Part shown: one piece after another, positions 25,046 to 33,957 of the stretch
Position numbering within the stretch: the first letter of the stretch is position 1
Layout: each line of letters opens with the position of its first letter
Source: Actinomycetota bacterium
Lineage (GTDB): Bacteria; Actinomycetota; Actinomycetes; Mycobacteriales; HKI-0501
DNA: 64,000 nucleotides
Assembly (NCBI GenBank): GCA_030840805.1
Contig: JAVEDU010000104.1
Coordinates: 55,788-119,787, forward strand
Direction of reading: 5' to 3'
The notes under the pieces: model-generated
The model's input: only the letters and a program-made list of their open reading frames with translations
Told to the model about the DNA's origin: nothing
Database searches by the model: none
Program-made: the position numbers and the translations under genes

Positions 25046-26464
25046 TCAGGCGCTTCCGGCATCCGCGCGCGAGACCGTCACGGGATCGTCGGAGGAGGGC
25101 GGGAAGGACCGGATGACGCTGCGGTTCCGGCCGTCGGACTTGCCGGCGTAGAGGGCCAGGTCCGCCGCGGTGAGGAGCGCGTCGGTGTCCGTGGCGGCCA
25201 CCGTCGGGGTCCAGCTGATCCCGCCCGCGGTGAGCGTCACGCCCACCGCGTCGCCCTCCGGGCGCCGGGCGGGCGTCGCGGCGACGTCCCGGCGCAGCCG
25301 CTCGGCGATCACCGTCACGGCGTCGACGTCCGCGCCGGGGAGGATCGCGACCAGCTCCTCCCCGCCGTACCGCGCGAGCGTGTCGGCGGGGCGCAGGGCG
25401 GCCCGGCACACCCGGGTCACGTGGACCAGCACCCGGTCACCGACCCGGTGCCCGTACGTGTCGTTCACGGCCTTGAAGTGGTCGAGGTCCAGCAGGAGGA
25501 GCCCGAGCGGCTGACCGGTGTGGACGGACCGGAGGATCTCGTCCTCCAGGCAGGCCATCCCGGCCCGGCGGTTCTCGATCCCGGTGAGGTCGTCGATCCG
25601 GGCCAGCACCGTCATCTGCTCGTGGAGCCGGGCGTTGGCGAGCGCGACGGACAGGTGGTCGGCCAGCACGCGCAGGATCCGGTTGCCGGCCGCGTCCGGC
25701 GGAGCCGACAGCGCGAGACCCAGTACGCCGATCACCCGGCCCACGTCCGTCAGGCGGAACACCGCGAACGTCCCACCCCCGGGGCCCGGGGGCAGCAGCC
25801 CCACGCCGGGCGCGAGGTCGGCCGCGAACACGGCGTCGACCTGGTCCGCGCGGAGCCCTCGCACCGACCACGCGTCGGCCGCGGTGCCGCCCGGCGGGCC
25901 CACGACGCCGCCGGTCACGGCGGGGTGCTCGCAGGCAGCGTCGAGCGCCCGGCCGGAGAGGCCGGCCACGTCGAGCGAGCCGATGGTCGCCGCGGTGAGG
26001 ACCGTGACCGTGTTCTCGATGCGCTGCGAGCGCTCGACCTCGCGGAGGAGGTCGTTGTAGGCGGCGGCGGCCCGGCCGAGCTCGTCCGCCGAGTCCACCG
26101 GCAGCACCGCCGTCGAGTACCGGCCGACGCTTCCGGTGTCCGCCGCGCCGCGCAGGGTGGCGGCGGCCTCTGCCATGGCCACGACGAGCCGGCTCAGCCG
26201 CACACCGACCGCCAGCCGGGCCAGCGCGAAGTTCACCGCACCGACGAGGAGACCCGCCACGACGCAGGCGACCCGGAAGCCCGGCCGCAGCGCGTACGTG
26301 CCGGGAACGCCCAGGACCATCACGGCGTAGGGGAAGACCACACCCACGACGAGGCCGAACCCGGTCATGTAGGCCGCGAGGTCGCGGAAGGCGCGACCGG
26401 TCAGACGCGGAAGACCCACAGTCGATCCTCCGTTCCGGAAAGAGCCACCAAGATCCCTACTCAT
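25046..26464 (-). CDS. Membrane diguanylate cyclase (TM-HAMP-like-GAF-GGDEF)
   Basis: A 472-residue protein. Two N-terminal hydrophobic helices lead into a HAMP-like linker (about 75-145: RLVVAMAEAAATLRG), a GAF-like region (about 150-300) and a C-terminal GGDEF domain. YGGEEL near residue 365 is an active-type signature (GGEEL for GGEEF), with an inhibitory-site RPAD five residues before it. It should make c-di-GMP. I prefer ATG 26464, which has GAGGTGAGG about 10 bases upstream, over GTG 26479. It is transcribed alone and converges on the SMI1-like gene. Confidence 0.88.
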   Translation of the reverse strand: MSRDLGGSFRNGGSTVGLPRLTGRAFRDLAAYMTGFGLVVGVVFPYAVMVLGVPGTYALRPGFRVACVVAGLLVGAVNFALARLAVGVRLSRLVVAMAEAAATLRGAADTGSVGRYSTAVLPVDSADELGRAAAAYNDLLREVERSQRIENTVTVLTAATIGSLDVAGLSGRALDAACEHPAVTGGVVGPPGGTAADAWSVRGLRADQVDAVFAADLAPGVGLLPPGPGGGTFAVFRLTDVGRVIGVLGLALSAPPDAAGNRILRVLADHLSVALANARLHEQMTVLARIDDLTGIENRRAGMACLEDEILRSVHTGQPLGLLLLDLDHFKAVNDTYGHRVGDRVLVHVTRVCRAALRPADTLARYGGEELVAILPGADVDAVTVIAERLRRDVAATPARRPEGDAVGVTLTAGGISWTPTVAATDTDALLTAADLALYAGKSDGRNRSVIRSFPPSSDDPVTVSRADAGSA

Positions 26465-26592
26465 CGGTAGGTACCTCACCTCACTGAACGCCTGTCCCGC
26501 GAGGTGAGACGTGACGCGCGGTGACCCGCGTCACCCGACCGGGTCGGCCCCGGGAGGAGCACCGTCCCGGCAGAACGCGCGAACGCAGGACG

Positions 26593-26724
26593 GTGACGGC
26601 GGCCGGCACCGGCGGGCGCGCGACGGCCGAGACGCCGCACGCCCACGACGGCGCCCCGCACGTCCACGGGGAGCGACCCGGCGAGGCCGCCCACGAGCCG
26701 GGCTCGGCGCCCGGCGCCGCCTAG
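26593..26724 (+). CDS. Possible small His-rich protein
   Basis: A 43-residue open frame starting GTG after GCAGGAC and ending in the convergent aldo/keto reductase gene. It has a His-rich middle (PHAHDGAPHVHG). It matches no family I know and may not be expressed. It is listed because it fills the 256-base gap between two minus-strand genes, where I see nothing else. Confidence 0.25.
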   Translation: MTAAGTGGRATAETPHAHDGAPHVHGERPGEAAHEPGSAPGAA

Positions 26725-27599
26725 GGCCGGAACCCGGCGGTCAGCGTGCCGAGCGCCTCGTCGTCGAGGGTCAGCGTCGCCGCGGCGAGGTTCTCGTCCA
26801 GGTGCGCGAGCGAGGACGTACCCGGGATCAGCAGCGTGTTCGGCGCGAGCGCGAGCACCCAGGCCAGCGCCACCTGCGCCGGCGTCGCGCCGAGACGCTC
26901 GGCCGTCGCCACGACCTCCGGACTGCCGAGCACGCGGTTCTGGCCGCCGAACGCCGAGCCGAGCGGGAAGAACGGCACGAACGCGATCCCCCGCTCCTCG
27001 CAGGCGCGCAGCAGCGGCAGGGAGGCCCGGTCGGCCAGGTTGAGGGGGTTCTGCACGCACACGATCTCGGTGCGCCCCACCGCGTGCCGAAACTGGTCGA
27101 GCGAGACGTTGCTGAGCCCGACGCCGGCGATCAGCCCCTCGTCGCGCATCGCGGCCATCGCGTCGAGCTGCTCGTCGAAGCCGACACCCGGCTCCTCGTG
27201 CCCGGCGTCGGGCAGGCGCAGGTTCACCGCGTGGAGGCGTTCGACGCCGAGCGCACGGAGGTTGTCCGCCACGCCGCCGCGCAGCTGCTCCGGCCGTGCC
27301 GCGGTGACCCACCCGCCGGTCTCGTCCCGCTGCGCGCCGACCTTGCTCACCAGCGCGAGCTGCTCGGGAAACGGGTACAGCGCCGCGCGGAGCAGCTCGT
27401 TGGCGACGTCGGGGCCGTAGTACTGGGCGGTGTCGATGTGGTCCACGCCGCGCTCGACGGCGCGGCGGACGACGGCGATCGCCTCGTCGCGGTCGCGGGG
27501 CGGGCCGAACACGCCCTTGCCCGGCAACTGCATCGCGCCGAACCCCAGGCGATGGACCGTGCGGGAACCGAACTCGAAGGTGTCTGCGTGAGGAGTCAA
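26721..27599 (-). CDS. Aldo/keto reductase
   Basis: A 292-residue NADPH-dependent oxidoreductase with the AKR barrel. DHIDTAQYYGP carries the catalytic Asp and Tyr, VSKVG the catalytic Lys, and the usual catalytic His is seen in LHAVNLR. GVGLSNVSLDQF and LLIPGTSSLAHLDENLAA are typical of the cofactor end. The start is a TTG at 27599; no other start precedes the conserved RLGFGAMQ segment, and AGGGTGA lies upstream. The substrate is unknown. A hairpin at 27623-27657 separates it from the amidotransferase gene. Confidence 0.9.
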   Translation of the reverse strand: MTPHADTFEFGSRTVHRLGFGAMQLPGKGVFGPPRDRDEAIAVVRRAVERGVDHIDTAQYYGPDVANELLRAALYPFPEQLALVSKVGAQRDETGGWVTAARPEQLRGGVADNLRALGVERLHAVNLRLPDAGHEEPGVGFDEQLDAMAAMRDEGLIAGVGLSNVSLDQFRHAVGRTEIVCVQNPLNLADRASLPLLRACEERGIAFVPFFPLGSAFGGQNRVLGSPEVVATAERLGATPAQVALAWVLALAPNTLLIPGTSSLAHLDENLAAATLTLDDEALGTLTAGFRP

Positions 27600-27622
27600 G
27601 GGGTCACCCTAGAACGGTGCGT

Positions 27623-27657
27623 CCCGGCGCGCGACCGTGTGCGGGCCGCGCGCCGGG
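27623..27657 (-). terminator. Hairpin terminator downstream of asnB
   Basis: A perfect 11-base stem (CCCGGCGCGCG at 27623-27633, complement at 27647-27657) with a 13-base loop, directly after the stop of the minus-strand asnB-like gene. No T tract is present. Confidence 0.6.
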
Positions 27658-27664
27658 TCGCCGG

Positions 27665-29482
27665 TCAGGACAGCTTCAGCACCGGGCGACGCAGGTCCAG
27701 CCAGGTCGCCAGGTCCAGCGCCTTCTCGAAACCGGCCCGCTGCGCCGGGGTGACCGCCGCCGCGTCGGCGCCGAGCGCCGCGCCGACCCTCGCCCGGTCG
27801 AACAGCTCGAACACCGGGTGGTCCGGGCCCAGCTCACGGAGCTGGTCCTGGAGCGCCGCGACATAGCGGACGTCCTGTGTGGACGGATACGGGCTCTTCA
27901 CCCGCTCGACCACCGATCGCGGGAGGGTGTCGGCCGTCGCGGCCCGGAGCAGGCTCTTCTCCCGGCCGTCGAAGGTCTTCATCGACCACGGGGTGTTGTA
28001 GACGTACTCCACCAGCCGGTGGTCGCAGAACGGCACCCGGACCTCGAGGCCGACCGCCATGCTCATCCGGTCCTTGCGGTCCAGCAGCGCCCGGACGAAC
28101 CGGGTGAGGTGCAGGTGGCAGACCTCCCGCATCCGGCGCTCCAGCCCGGTCTGCCCGTCGAGTTGTGGCACCTGCGCGAGCGCGGTGGCGTAGCTGTCCC
28201 GCACGTACCCGTCGGCGTCGAGGTGGCCGGCGAAGTCCTCCGCCAGCAGGGTCTCGGACTCCGGGCGGGCCGCCATCCACGGGAAGGTCGGCGCGTTCAC
28301 GGCCACCGGGTCGTGGAACCACTTGTACCCGCCGAACACCTCGTCCGCCGACTCGCCGGACAGGGCCACCGTGGAGTGCCCGCGGATCGACCTGAACAGC
28401 AGGTACAGCGAGTTGTCCATGTCGCCGAGGCCGAGCGGGAAGTCTCGCGCGGCGACGGTGCGACGGCGGATCTCCGGGTCGGCGAGCGTGCCCGGGTCGA
28501 GCACGATGTCCCGGTGCTCGCTGCCGACGTGCCGCGCCACGTCCGCCACGTACGGGGCGTCGGGGGTGGCCCGCAGGTCGTCGGGCACGAAATTCTCGGT
28601 CTGGCCGGTGAAGTCGACCGAGAAGCTCCGGACCTTCTCCCCCACGGCGCCGAGCTGCCGCCCGGCCAGCGCGGTGATGGCGCTCGAGTCGAGGCCACCG
28701 GAGAGCAGCACGCACCGCGGAACGTCGGCCACCAGCTGGCGCCGCACGATGTCGTCGAGGAGCTCGCGCACCGTCGCGACCGTGGTCTCGACGTCGTCGG
28801 TGTGCTCGCGGGCGTCCAGGCTCCAGTACGTGTGCTCGTGGACGCCGTTGCGGTCGACGGTGACCACGCTGCCCGGCTGGACCTCCCGCATGCCGGACCA
28901 GATCGCATGCCCGGGCGTCTTCACGAACGCGAACATCTCCCGCAGGCCGTCCATGTCCACGACCGACTCCGAGAGCGGGTTGGCGAGGATTGCCTTGGGT
29001 TCGGAGCCGAAGAGGACGCCGTCGACCGTCGGGTAGTAGTAGAACGGCTTGATCCCCATGCGGTCGCGGATCATCACGAGCGTCTCGATCCGCGAGTCCC
29101 AGATCGCGAACGCGTACATGCCGTTGAGGCGCTCGGCGACGGCGACGCCCCATTCGAGGTACCCGTGCAGCACGACCTCGGTGTCGCTCTCGGTGCGGAA
29201 CCGGTGCCCACGGCGCCGGAGCTCGTCACGGAGCTCGGTGAAGTTGTACGTCTCGCCGCTGTAGACCATCGCCACCCTGGCCGCGGACTCCTCCATCGGC
29301 TGCGCGCCGCCGGGGAGGTCGATGATCGACAGGCGGCGGTGCCCGAGCGCCGCGTGGGTGTCGATCCAGACGCCCGAGGCGTCCGGTCCCCGGCACGCCA
29401 TGGTCTCGGTCATGGTGTCCACGGTCTGCCGGTCGCCGGCGAGGTCACGCCGATAGGAGACCCATCCTGTGATGCCACACAT
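27665..29482 (-). CDS. asnB: Asparagine synthase (glutamine-hydrolysing)
   Basis: A 605-residue AsnB-type enzyme. MCGITGW places the nucleophile Cys at residue 2 of the class II glutaminase domain, with CRGPDASG and RLSIIDLPGGAQPM downstream. The synthetase domain has the PP-loop LLSGGLDSSAI and the SGESADEVFGGY segment. It makes asparagine from aspartate, ATP and glutamine, or amidates another carboxylate. A strong AGGAGG precedes the ATG. It has no partner genes from a natural-product or cell-wall cluster, so ordinary asparagine synthesis is the simplest reading. Upstream lies an inverted repeat resembling an iron box (29505-29519). Confidence 0.93.
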   Translation of the reverse strand: MCGITGWVSYRRDLAGDRQTVDTMTETMACRGPDASGVWIDTHAALGHRRLSIIDLPGGAQPMEESAARVAMVYSGETYNFTELRDELRRRGHRFRTESDTEVVLHGYLEWGVAVAERLNGMYAFAIWDSRIETLVMIRDRMGIKPFYYYPTVDGVLFGSEPKAILANPLSESVVDMDGLREMFAFVKTPGHAIWSGMREVQPGSVVTVDRNGVHEHTYWSLDAREHTDDVETTVATVRELLDDIVRRQLVADVPRCVLLSGGLDSSAITALAGRQLGAVGEKVRSFSVDFTGQTENFVPDDLRATPDAPYVADVARHVGSEHRDIVLDPGTLADPEIRRRTVAARDFPLGLGDMDNSLYLLFRSIRGHSTVALSGESADEVFGGYKWFHDPVAVNAPTFPWMAARPESETLLAEDFAGHLDADGYVRDSYATALAQVPQLDGQTGLERRMREVCHLHLTRFVRALLDRKDRMSMAVGLEVRVPFCDHRLVEYVYNTPWSMKTFDGREKSLLRAATADTLPRSVVERVKSPYPSTQDVRYVAALQDQLRELGPDHPVFELFDRARVGAALGADAAAVTPAQRAGFEKALDLATWLDLRRPVLKLS

Positions 29483-29504
29483 CGCTTGGCCACCTCCTGA
29501 ACAA

Positions 29505-29519
29505 GTTAGGTTGCCTAAC
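29505..29519 (-). promoter_or_regulatory. Inverted repeat resembling an iron-regulator half-box
   Basis: GTTAGG-TTG-CCTAAC, a perfect 6-3-6 inverted repeat 22 bases upstream of asnB. It resembles the IdeR/DtxR consensus TTAGGTTAGGCTAACCTAA with one base missing, and shares TTAGGTT with the much better box at 36627-36645. It may be an operator of IdeR or of another regulator. Confidence 0.35.
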
Positions 29520-29679
29520 GAAACTAACGCCGGCCCGGGGGTCCGCGCCATGGGGTGACCGGTGGAATTTGTCACGATTTCACCCTGCCGTCACGCGGGG
29601 CCGCGCGTCGGCGGTGTGACCGACCGCGAGGGTGTCGGCCGCCCCGGGCATAGACCTCCGGGGCACCGCGTTGCAGAGA

Positions 29680-29697
29680 TAGTTGCCACGTCAACTA
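29680..29697 (+). promoter_or_regulatory. MarR-type operator candidate upstream of the luciferase-like gene
   Basis: TAGTTG-CCACGT-CAACTA, a perfect 6-6-6 inverted repeat ending 29 bases before the ATG at 29727. AGTTGN(6)CAACT-like sites are typical of MarR-family repressors. It probably overlaps the promoter. No intact MarR gene lies next to it; a broken one sits at about 33590-33957. Confidence 0.5.
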
Positions 29698-29726
29698 ATC
29701 TGTGCGAGACAGTCAGGAGCAGGCAC

Positions 29727-30818
29727 ATGCAGTTCGGAGTCTTCACCGTCGGTGACGTCACCCCCGACCCGACGAACGGTCGCACCCCGACCGAGGCGGA
29801 GCGGATCAAGGCGATGGTCACCATCGCGCTGAAGGCCGAGGAGGTCGGCCTGGACGTGTTCGCGACGGGTGAGCACCACAACCCGCCGTTCGTCCCGTCC
29901 TCCCCCACGACGATGCTCGGCTACATCGCCGCGCGGACCGAGCGCCTGATCCTGTCGACCTCGACGACGCTCATCACGACGAACGACCCGGTGAAGATCG
30001 CCGAGGACTACGCCATGCTCCAGCACCTGGCCGACGGCCGGGTCGATCTGATGATGGGCCGCGGCAACACCGGACCGGTCTACCCGTGGTTCGGCAAGAA
30101 CATCCGCGACGGCATCGCCCTCGCCGTGGAGAACTACGCCCTGCTGCGCCGGCTCTGGCGTGAGGACGTCGTGAACTGGGAGGGCACGTTCCGCACGCCG
30201 CTGCAGAGCTTCACCTCGGTGCCGCGGCCGCTCGACGGCGTGCCGCCGTTCGTGTGGCACGGGTCGATCCGCAGCCCGGAGATCGCGGAGCAGGCCGCGT
30301 ACTACGGCGACGGCTTCTTCCACAACAACATCTTCTGGCCGATGGAGCACACCCGGCAGATGGTCGAGCTGTACCGCCGGCGCTACGCGCACTACGGGCA
30401 CGGCCGGCCGGACCAGGCCATCGTCGGGCTCGGCGGGCAGGTGTTCCTGCGCAGGAACTCGCAGGACGCCGTGCGGGAGTTCCGGCCGTACTTCGACAAC
30501 GCGCCGGTGTACGGCCACGGCCCGTCGCTCGAGGACTTCACCGAGCAGACGCCGCTCACGGTGGGCAGTCCGCAGGAGGTCATCGACCGGACGCTGGGCT
30601 TCCGTGACCATGTCGGTGACTACCAGCGCCAGCTGTTCCTGATGGACCACGCGGGGCTTCCGCTCAAGACCGTGCTCGAACAGCTCGACCTGCTGGGCGA
30701 GGAGGTCGTACCGGTCCTCCGCCGGGAGTTCGACGCGCTGCGGCCCGCCGACGTGCCGACGGCACCGACGCACGCCGACCTGGTCGCCGCCGCGAACACC
30801 GGCGAGGTGACCGGATGA
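29727..30818 (+). CDS. FMN-dependent luciferase-like monooxygenase (CE1758-type)
   Basis: A 363-residue member of the bacterial luciferase superfamily. MQFGVFTVGDVTPDP, FATGEHHNPPF, LSTSTTLITTNDPVKIAEDYAMLQHLADGRVDLMMGRGNTG (read in segments) and the following FMN reductase gene match the paired CE1758/CE1759 families of actinobacteria. It would use reduced FMN and oxygen on an unknown substrate. The ATG is preceded by CAGGAGCAGG. Its stop overlaps the next start (ATGA at 30815), so oxygenase and reductase are co-translated. A MarR-type operator lies just upstream. Confidence 0.88.
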   Translation: MQFGVFTVGDVTPDPTNGRTPTEAERIKAMVTIALKAEEVGLDVFATGEHHNPPFVPSSPTTMLGYIAARTERLILSTSTTLITTNDPVKIAEDYAMLQHLADGRVDLMMGRGNTGPVYPWFGKNIRDGIALAVENYALLRRLWREDVVNWEGTFRTPLQSFTSVPRPLDGVPPFVWHGSIRSPEIAEQAAYYGDGFFHNNIFWPMEHTRQMVELYRRRYAHYGHGRPDQAIVGLGGQVFLRRNSQDAVREFRPYFDNAPVYGHGPSLEDFTEQTPLTVGSPQEVIDRTLGFRDHVGDYQRQLFLMDHAGLPLKTVLEQLDLLGEEVVPVLRREFDALRPADVPTAPTHADLVAAANTGEVTG

Positions 30819-31435
30819 GCACCCGCACCCTGACGGTGGTCACCGCCGGCCTGAACCGGCCGTCGACCACGCGTCTGCTGGCCGACCGGCTGGCCGCGGC
30901 GACCGAACTGGCGCTGCGGGAGCGGGACCTGTCCGCGGCGGTCGAGTTCGTCGAGCTGCGCGAGGTCGCCCACGACCTCACCGACAACCTGCTGACGGGT
31001 TTCCCGAGTCCCGCGCTCCGGGCTGCCCTCGACACCGTCGCACGAGCGGACGGCCTGATCGCGGTGACGCCGATCTTCACCGCGTCCTACAGCGGGCTGT
31101 TCAAGACGTTCTTCGACGTGCTCGACTCCGGCGCCCTGGTGGGCAAGCCGGCGCTCATCGCCGCGACCGCGGGCACCGTCCGGCACTCGCTCGCGCTGGA
31201 CCACGCGCTCCGTCCGCTGTTCTCGTACCTGCGCGCGTCCGTCGCGCCGACCGGGGTGTTCGCGGCCTCGGAGGACTGGGGCACCGGGGGCGGCGTGGCC
31301 GGCCCCGCGCTGGCCGACCGCATCGACCGCGCCGGCGGCGAGCTCGCCCTGCTCGTCGCGGCACGCGGGCCGCAGGCACCGGCCGACCCGTTCGACGTCT
31401 CCACGCCGTTCGAGCAGCTCCTGGCCGGCGGGTAG
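30815..31435 (+). CDS. NAD(P)H-dependent FMN reductase (CE1759-type)
   Basis: A 206-residue flavodoxin-like reductase. VVTAGLNRPSTTRLLADRL is the phosphate-binding loop region and VTPIFTASYSGLFKTFFDVL the conserved isoalloxazine-side segment of the NADPH-dependent FMN reductase family. It should supply reduced FMN to the overlapping luciferase-like monooxygenase. It is the last gene of a two-gene operon and converges on the alcohol dehydrogenase. Confidence 0.9.
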   Translation: MSTRTLTVVTAGLNRPSTTRLLADRLAAATELALRERDLSAAVEFVELREVAHDLTDNLLTGFPSPALRAALDTVARADGLIAVTPIFTASYSGLFKTFFDVLDSGALVGKPALIAATAGTVRHSLALDHALRPLFSYLRASVAPTGVFAASEDWGTGGGVAGPALADRIDRAGGELALLVAARGPQAPADPFDVSTPFEQLLAGG

Positions 31436-31489
31436 GACCGCCGCTCGGCGGCGGGCAGCGCGTCCACGACCACGATGCGTGGCGGACCT

Positions 31490-32539
31490 CTACTGCCGCG
31501 TGATGACCACCTTGAGGGCGTCGTGCTCACCGGCGTGGGCGAACACCTCGTACGCGTCCACCATGTCGGGCAGCGCGAACGTGTGGGTGCCGAAGAGGTC
31601 CGACCGGATCTTCCCGGCGGTGGCGAGCTGCAGGAGCGTGGGAATGCTCGTGCCGTCGACCAGACCCGTCGTGATCGTGATGTTCTTGATCCAAAGCTCC
31701 TCGAGGTGCAGCGTCGCGGACGCGCCGTGCACGCCGATGTTCGCCACCACGCCGCCGGGCCGGACGACCTCCGTGCACAGCTCGAACGTCTCGGGGACGC
31801 CCACCGCCTCGATGGCCACGTCGACGCCGAGACCGTCCGGGGTGCCCGAGGCGATCAGCTCCACCAGCTCGTCGCCGCCGGACACCGTGTCGTCGGCCCC
31901 GAACCGGGCCGCGTGTTCCCGCCGCGACCGCACCGGGTCGACCGCGATCAGCCGGCTCGCGCCGGACAGCCGCGCCGTCATGATCGCGGCCAGCCCCACC
32001 GGGCCCGCGCCGACCACCGCGACGACATCGCCCGGTCCGACCCGGCCGTTGCGGACGCCGACCTCGAACCCGGTCGGCAGGATGTCGGCCAGGAACAGGA
32101 CCTGCTCGTCGGTCACCCCCGCGGGGACCACGTGCACGCTCGTCTCGGCGTACGGCACCCGCGTGTACTCCGCCTGCGTGCCGTCCACGAGATGGCCGAA
32201 GATCCAGCCGATGCCGCCCACCGCCCGACAGTGACTGGGCATGCCGCGCTTGCAGTACGGGCAGCGGCCGCACGACGTGATCGCCGGGACGAGTACCCGG
32301 TCGCCCACACGCAGCGCGCTCACCGCCGCGCCGGTCTCGACCACCGTTCCCACGGCCTCGTGCCCGAGCACCCTCCCCGGCTCGACGGCGGGGACGTCGC
32401 CCTTGAGGATGTGCAGGTCCGTTCCGCAGATGGTCGTGGTGTCGATCTGCACGACCACATCCGTCGGTTCGGTCGGCTTCGGATCGTCGACGGTGTCCCA
32501 CGACTTCTGCCCCGGCCCGTGGTAGACGAGTGCCTTCAC
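31490..32539 (-). CDS. Zinc-dependent alcohol dehydrogenase
   Basis: A 349-residue medium-chain dehydrogenase. The catalytic zinc site is seen in TTICGTDLH and GHEAVG; the structural zinc site is CGRCPYCKRGMPSHC; the nucleotide site is VAVVGAGPVGLAA. It opens VKALVYHGPG, the normal family start, so I chose GTG 32539 with GAAGGG upstream over GTG 32548. The C-terminal TTGLVDGTSIPTLLQL is usual for secondary-alcohol or threonine-dehydrogenase-like members. The substrate is unknown. A second, different zinc dehydrogenase lies at 33956, with only gene debris between them. Confidence 0.92.
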   Translation of the reverse strand: MKALVYHGPGQKSWDTVDDPKPTEPTDVVVQIDTTTICGTDLHILKGDVPAVEPGRVLGHEAVGTVVETGAAVSALRVGDRVLVPAITSCGRCPYCKRGMPSHCRAVGGIGWIFGHLVDGTQAEYTRVPYAETSVHVVPAGVTDEQVLFLADILPTGFEVGVRNGRVGPGDVVAVVGAGPVGLAAIMTARLSGASRLIAVDPVRSRREHAARFGADDTVSGGDELVELIASGTPDGLGVDVAIEAVGVPETFELCTEVVRPGGVVANIGVHGASATLHLEELWIKNITITTGLVDGTSIPTLLQLATAGKIRSDLFGTHTFALPDMVDAYEVFAHAGEHDALKVVITRQ

Positions 32540-32599
32540 CGTGACCACGCCCTTCGCCGGAACCGCCCGGCACCCACGCTAGGCGCGGCGGCAGGACCC

Positions 32600-33445
32600 G
32601 GCGGATCTCAGTTTGAGACGACGCGGACCGGGAGCGACTCGCCCGCCACCGTGCCACCCCCCGAGGTTCGGCATCCGGACCGCGTTGTCCTCGAGGATCA
32701 GCCGCCTGACCTCGGGCTTGATGTCCAGCGCCGCGACGTCCGCCCGCCACCGGTCCGGGGTGATGACCGGGAAGTCGGAGCCGAACAGCACCTTGTGCGC
32801 AGCGTGGTGTTCGCGGCCCGGACCAGCTGCGGCGGGAGTACTTCGGCGACCACCCGGACAGGTCGATGGAGACGTGCGCCTTGTGGGCGGCCTCGTCCTG
32901 CCACGGCACCGAGGGGTGGCCGGCACGATGGTCGGCCCCGGGAAGTCCGCGGCGACGTCGTCCGGCAGCATCGGGTCGGAGTACCGCGTGGGCGGCAGCG
33001 GGATCGCCCGCGCCGCGCCGTCGAGGGTCTGGGCGAGGGCGGCGTAGTACTCGTCCTGCTCCACCACCGTGTTGACGTCGACGGCCCGCGACGGCGTGAT
33101 CGGCTTACCGATGTCGATGCTCTCGACCGCCGCGAGCTCGTCCCCGTGGCGGCGGATCCCGTCGGCGACGCGGAGCAGCACCCGGGCGCGCTCCCGGCCC
33201 GGCGTCTGGGACCACGGACCGTCGTCGAACGCCCGGCGCGCCGCGGCCACCGCCGCGTCGGCGGCGGCGGCGTTCCCGTCGGCCACCGTCGTGACGACCT
33301 GACCGGCCGACGGGTCGAGGAGGTCCGCCCGGCCGCCGCCGGCCGACTCACGCCACCCGCCGTCGACGAACAGCCGCCCCGGGTCCGGCCGAGGACGGGT
33401 CGGCCCGCCGGTCTGCGCCTCGGTCCGGCCGTCTGTCACCGTCAT
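32600..33445 (-). pseudogene. Fused remnants of an aldehyde dehydrogenase and an amidohydrolase
   Basis: From ATG 33445 the frame reads as the first ~150 residues of an aldehyde dehydrogenase (LFVDGGWRESAGG, DLLDPSAGQVV, then ESIDIGKP and DEYYAALAQTLDG), but the catalytic Cys and Glu region is absent. At about 32955 it changes into the C-terminal part of an amidohydrolase-2 protein. That part is split over three frames: VPWQDEAAHKAHVSIDLSGWSPKY, then PPQLVRAANTTLR after a 1-base shift near 32850, then KVLFGSDFPVITPDRW after another near 32805. A deletion joined two genes and frameshifts followed. No function remains. Confidence 0.8.
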
Positions 33446-33589
33446 GGGCTCGCCTCTCCCGGGTACAACCAACAGGATCCTGACGATGACCGACCGACGT
33501 CTCCGTTGTGGAGGGCCTGCGGAGGACTGGTCCGACGCGGGGCTCCGGTACCTGTGACCTACAGGAACTCCGATGGTGAAAGTCCGCGC

Positions 33590-33957
33590 GTGGGAGGTGA
33601 CGGTGGCATCCTCGTCTCCGCCGCCGGGGACGGGCTCAGCTCGGCCCAGCTCGCGCGGACTCGTTCGTCACGGCGCAATCCGTGTCCGACCTCGTGACCG
33701 CGCTGGAGCGCCGGGGGCCCATCGCGCGCCGGCGGGATCCGGACAACCGCCCGCGCATGGTCATCAGCCTCACCGGCACCGCGCGCGAGCTGCCGATCGA
33801 GTACGACGCCCCGGTACAGGCGCTGGAGGAGAGGATGGTCGCGTCGCTGAGCGCGAGGCAGCGCGACAACCTGCGCTCGGGCCTCGGCGCCTGCCGCGCG
33901 GCCCTGTCCGACCAGCCCGCCCACCGACCCCGCGCGGAGTCCCGGTCCACCGCGGTC
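33590..33957 (+). pseudogene. MarR family regulator remnant (frameshifted)
   Basis: The C-terminal two thirds of a MarR regulator is readable: SFVTAQSVSDLVTALERRG is the recognition-helix region, followed by IARRRDPDNRPRMVISLT (the wing) and ALEERMVASLSARQRDNLRSG. The preceding segment, AGDGLSSAQLAR, lies in a different frame, needing one base near 33660, and no proper N-terminus or start is visible. The 3' end runs into the convergent dehydrogenase gene. It is probably a dead gene in the same decayed patch as the ALDH remnant. Confidence 0.65.

Noticed and set aside
27665..29482. asnB as part of a natural-product or lasso-peptide cluster
   Set aside because: No precursor peptide, protease or tailoring gene is seen on either side; ordinary asparagine synthase is simpler.
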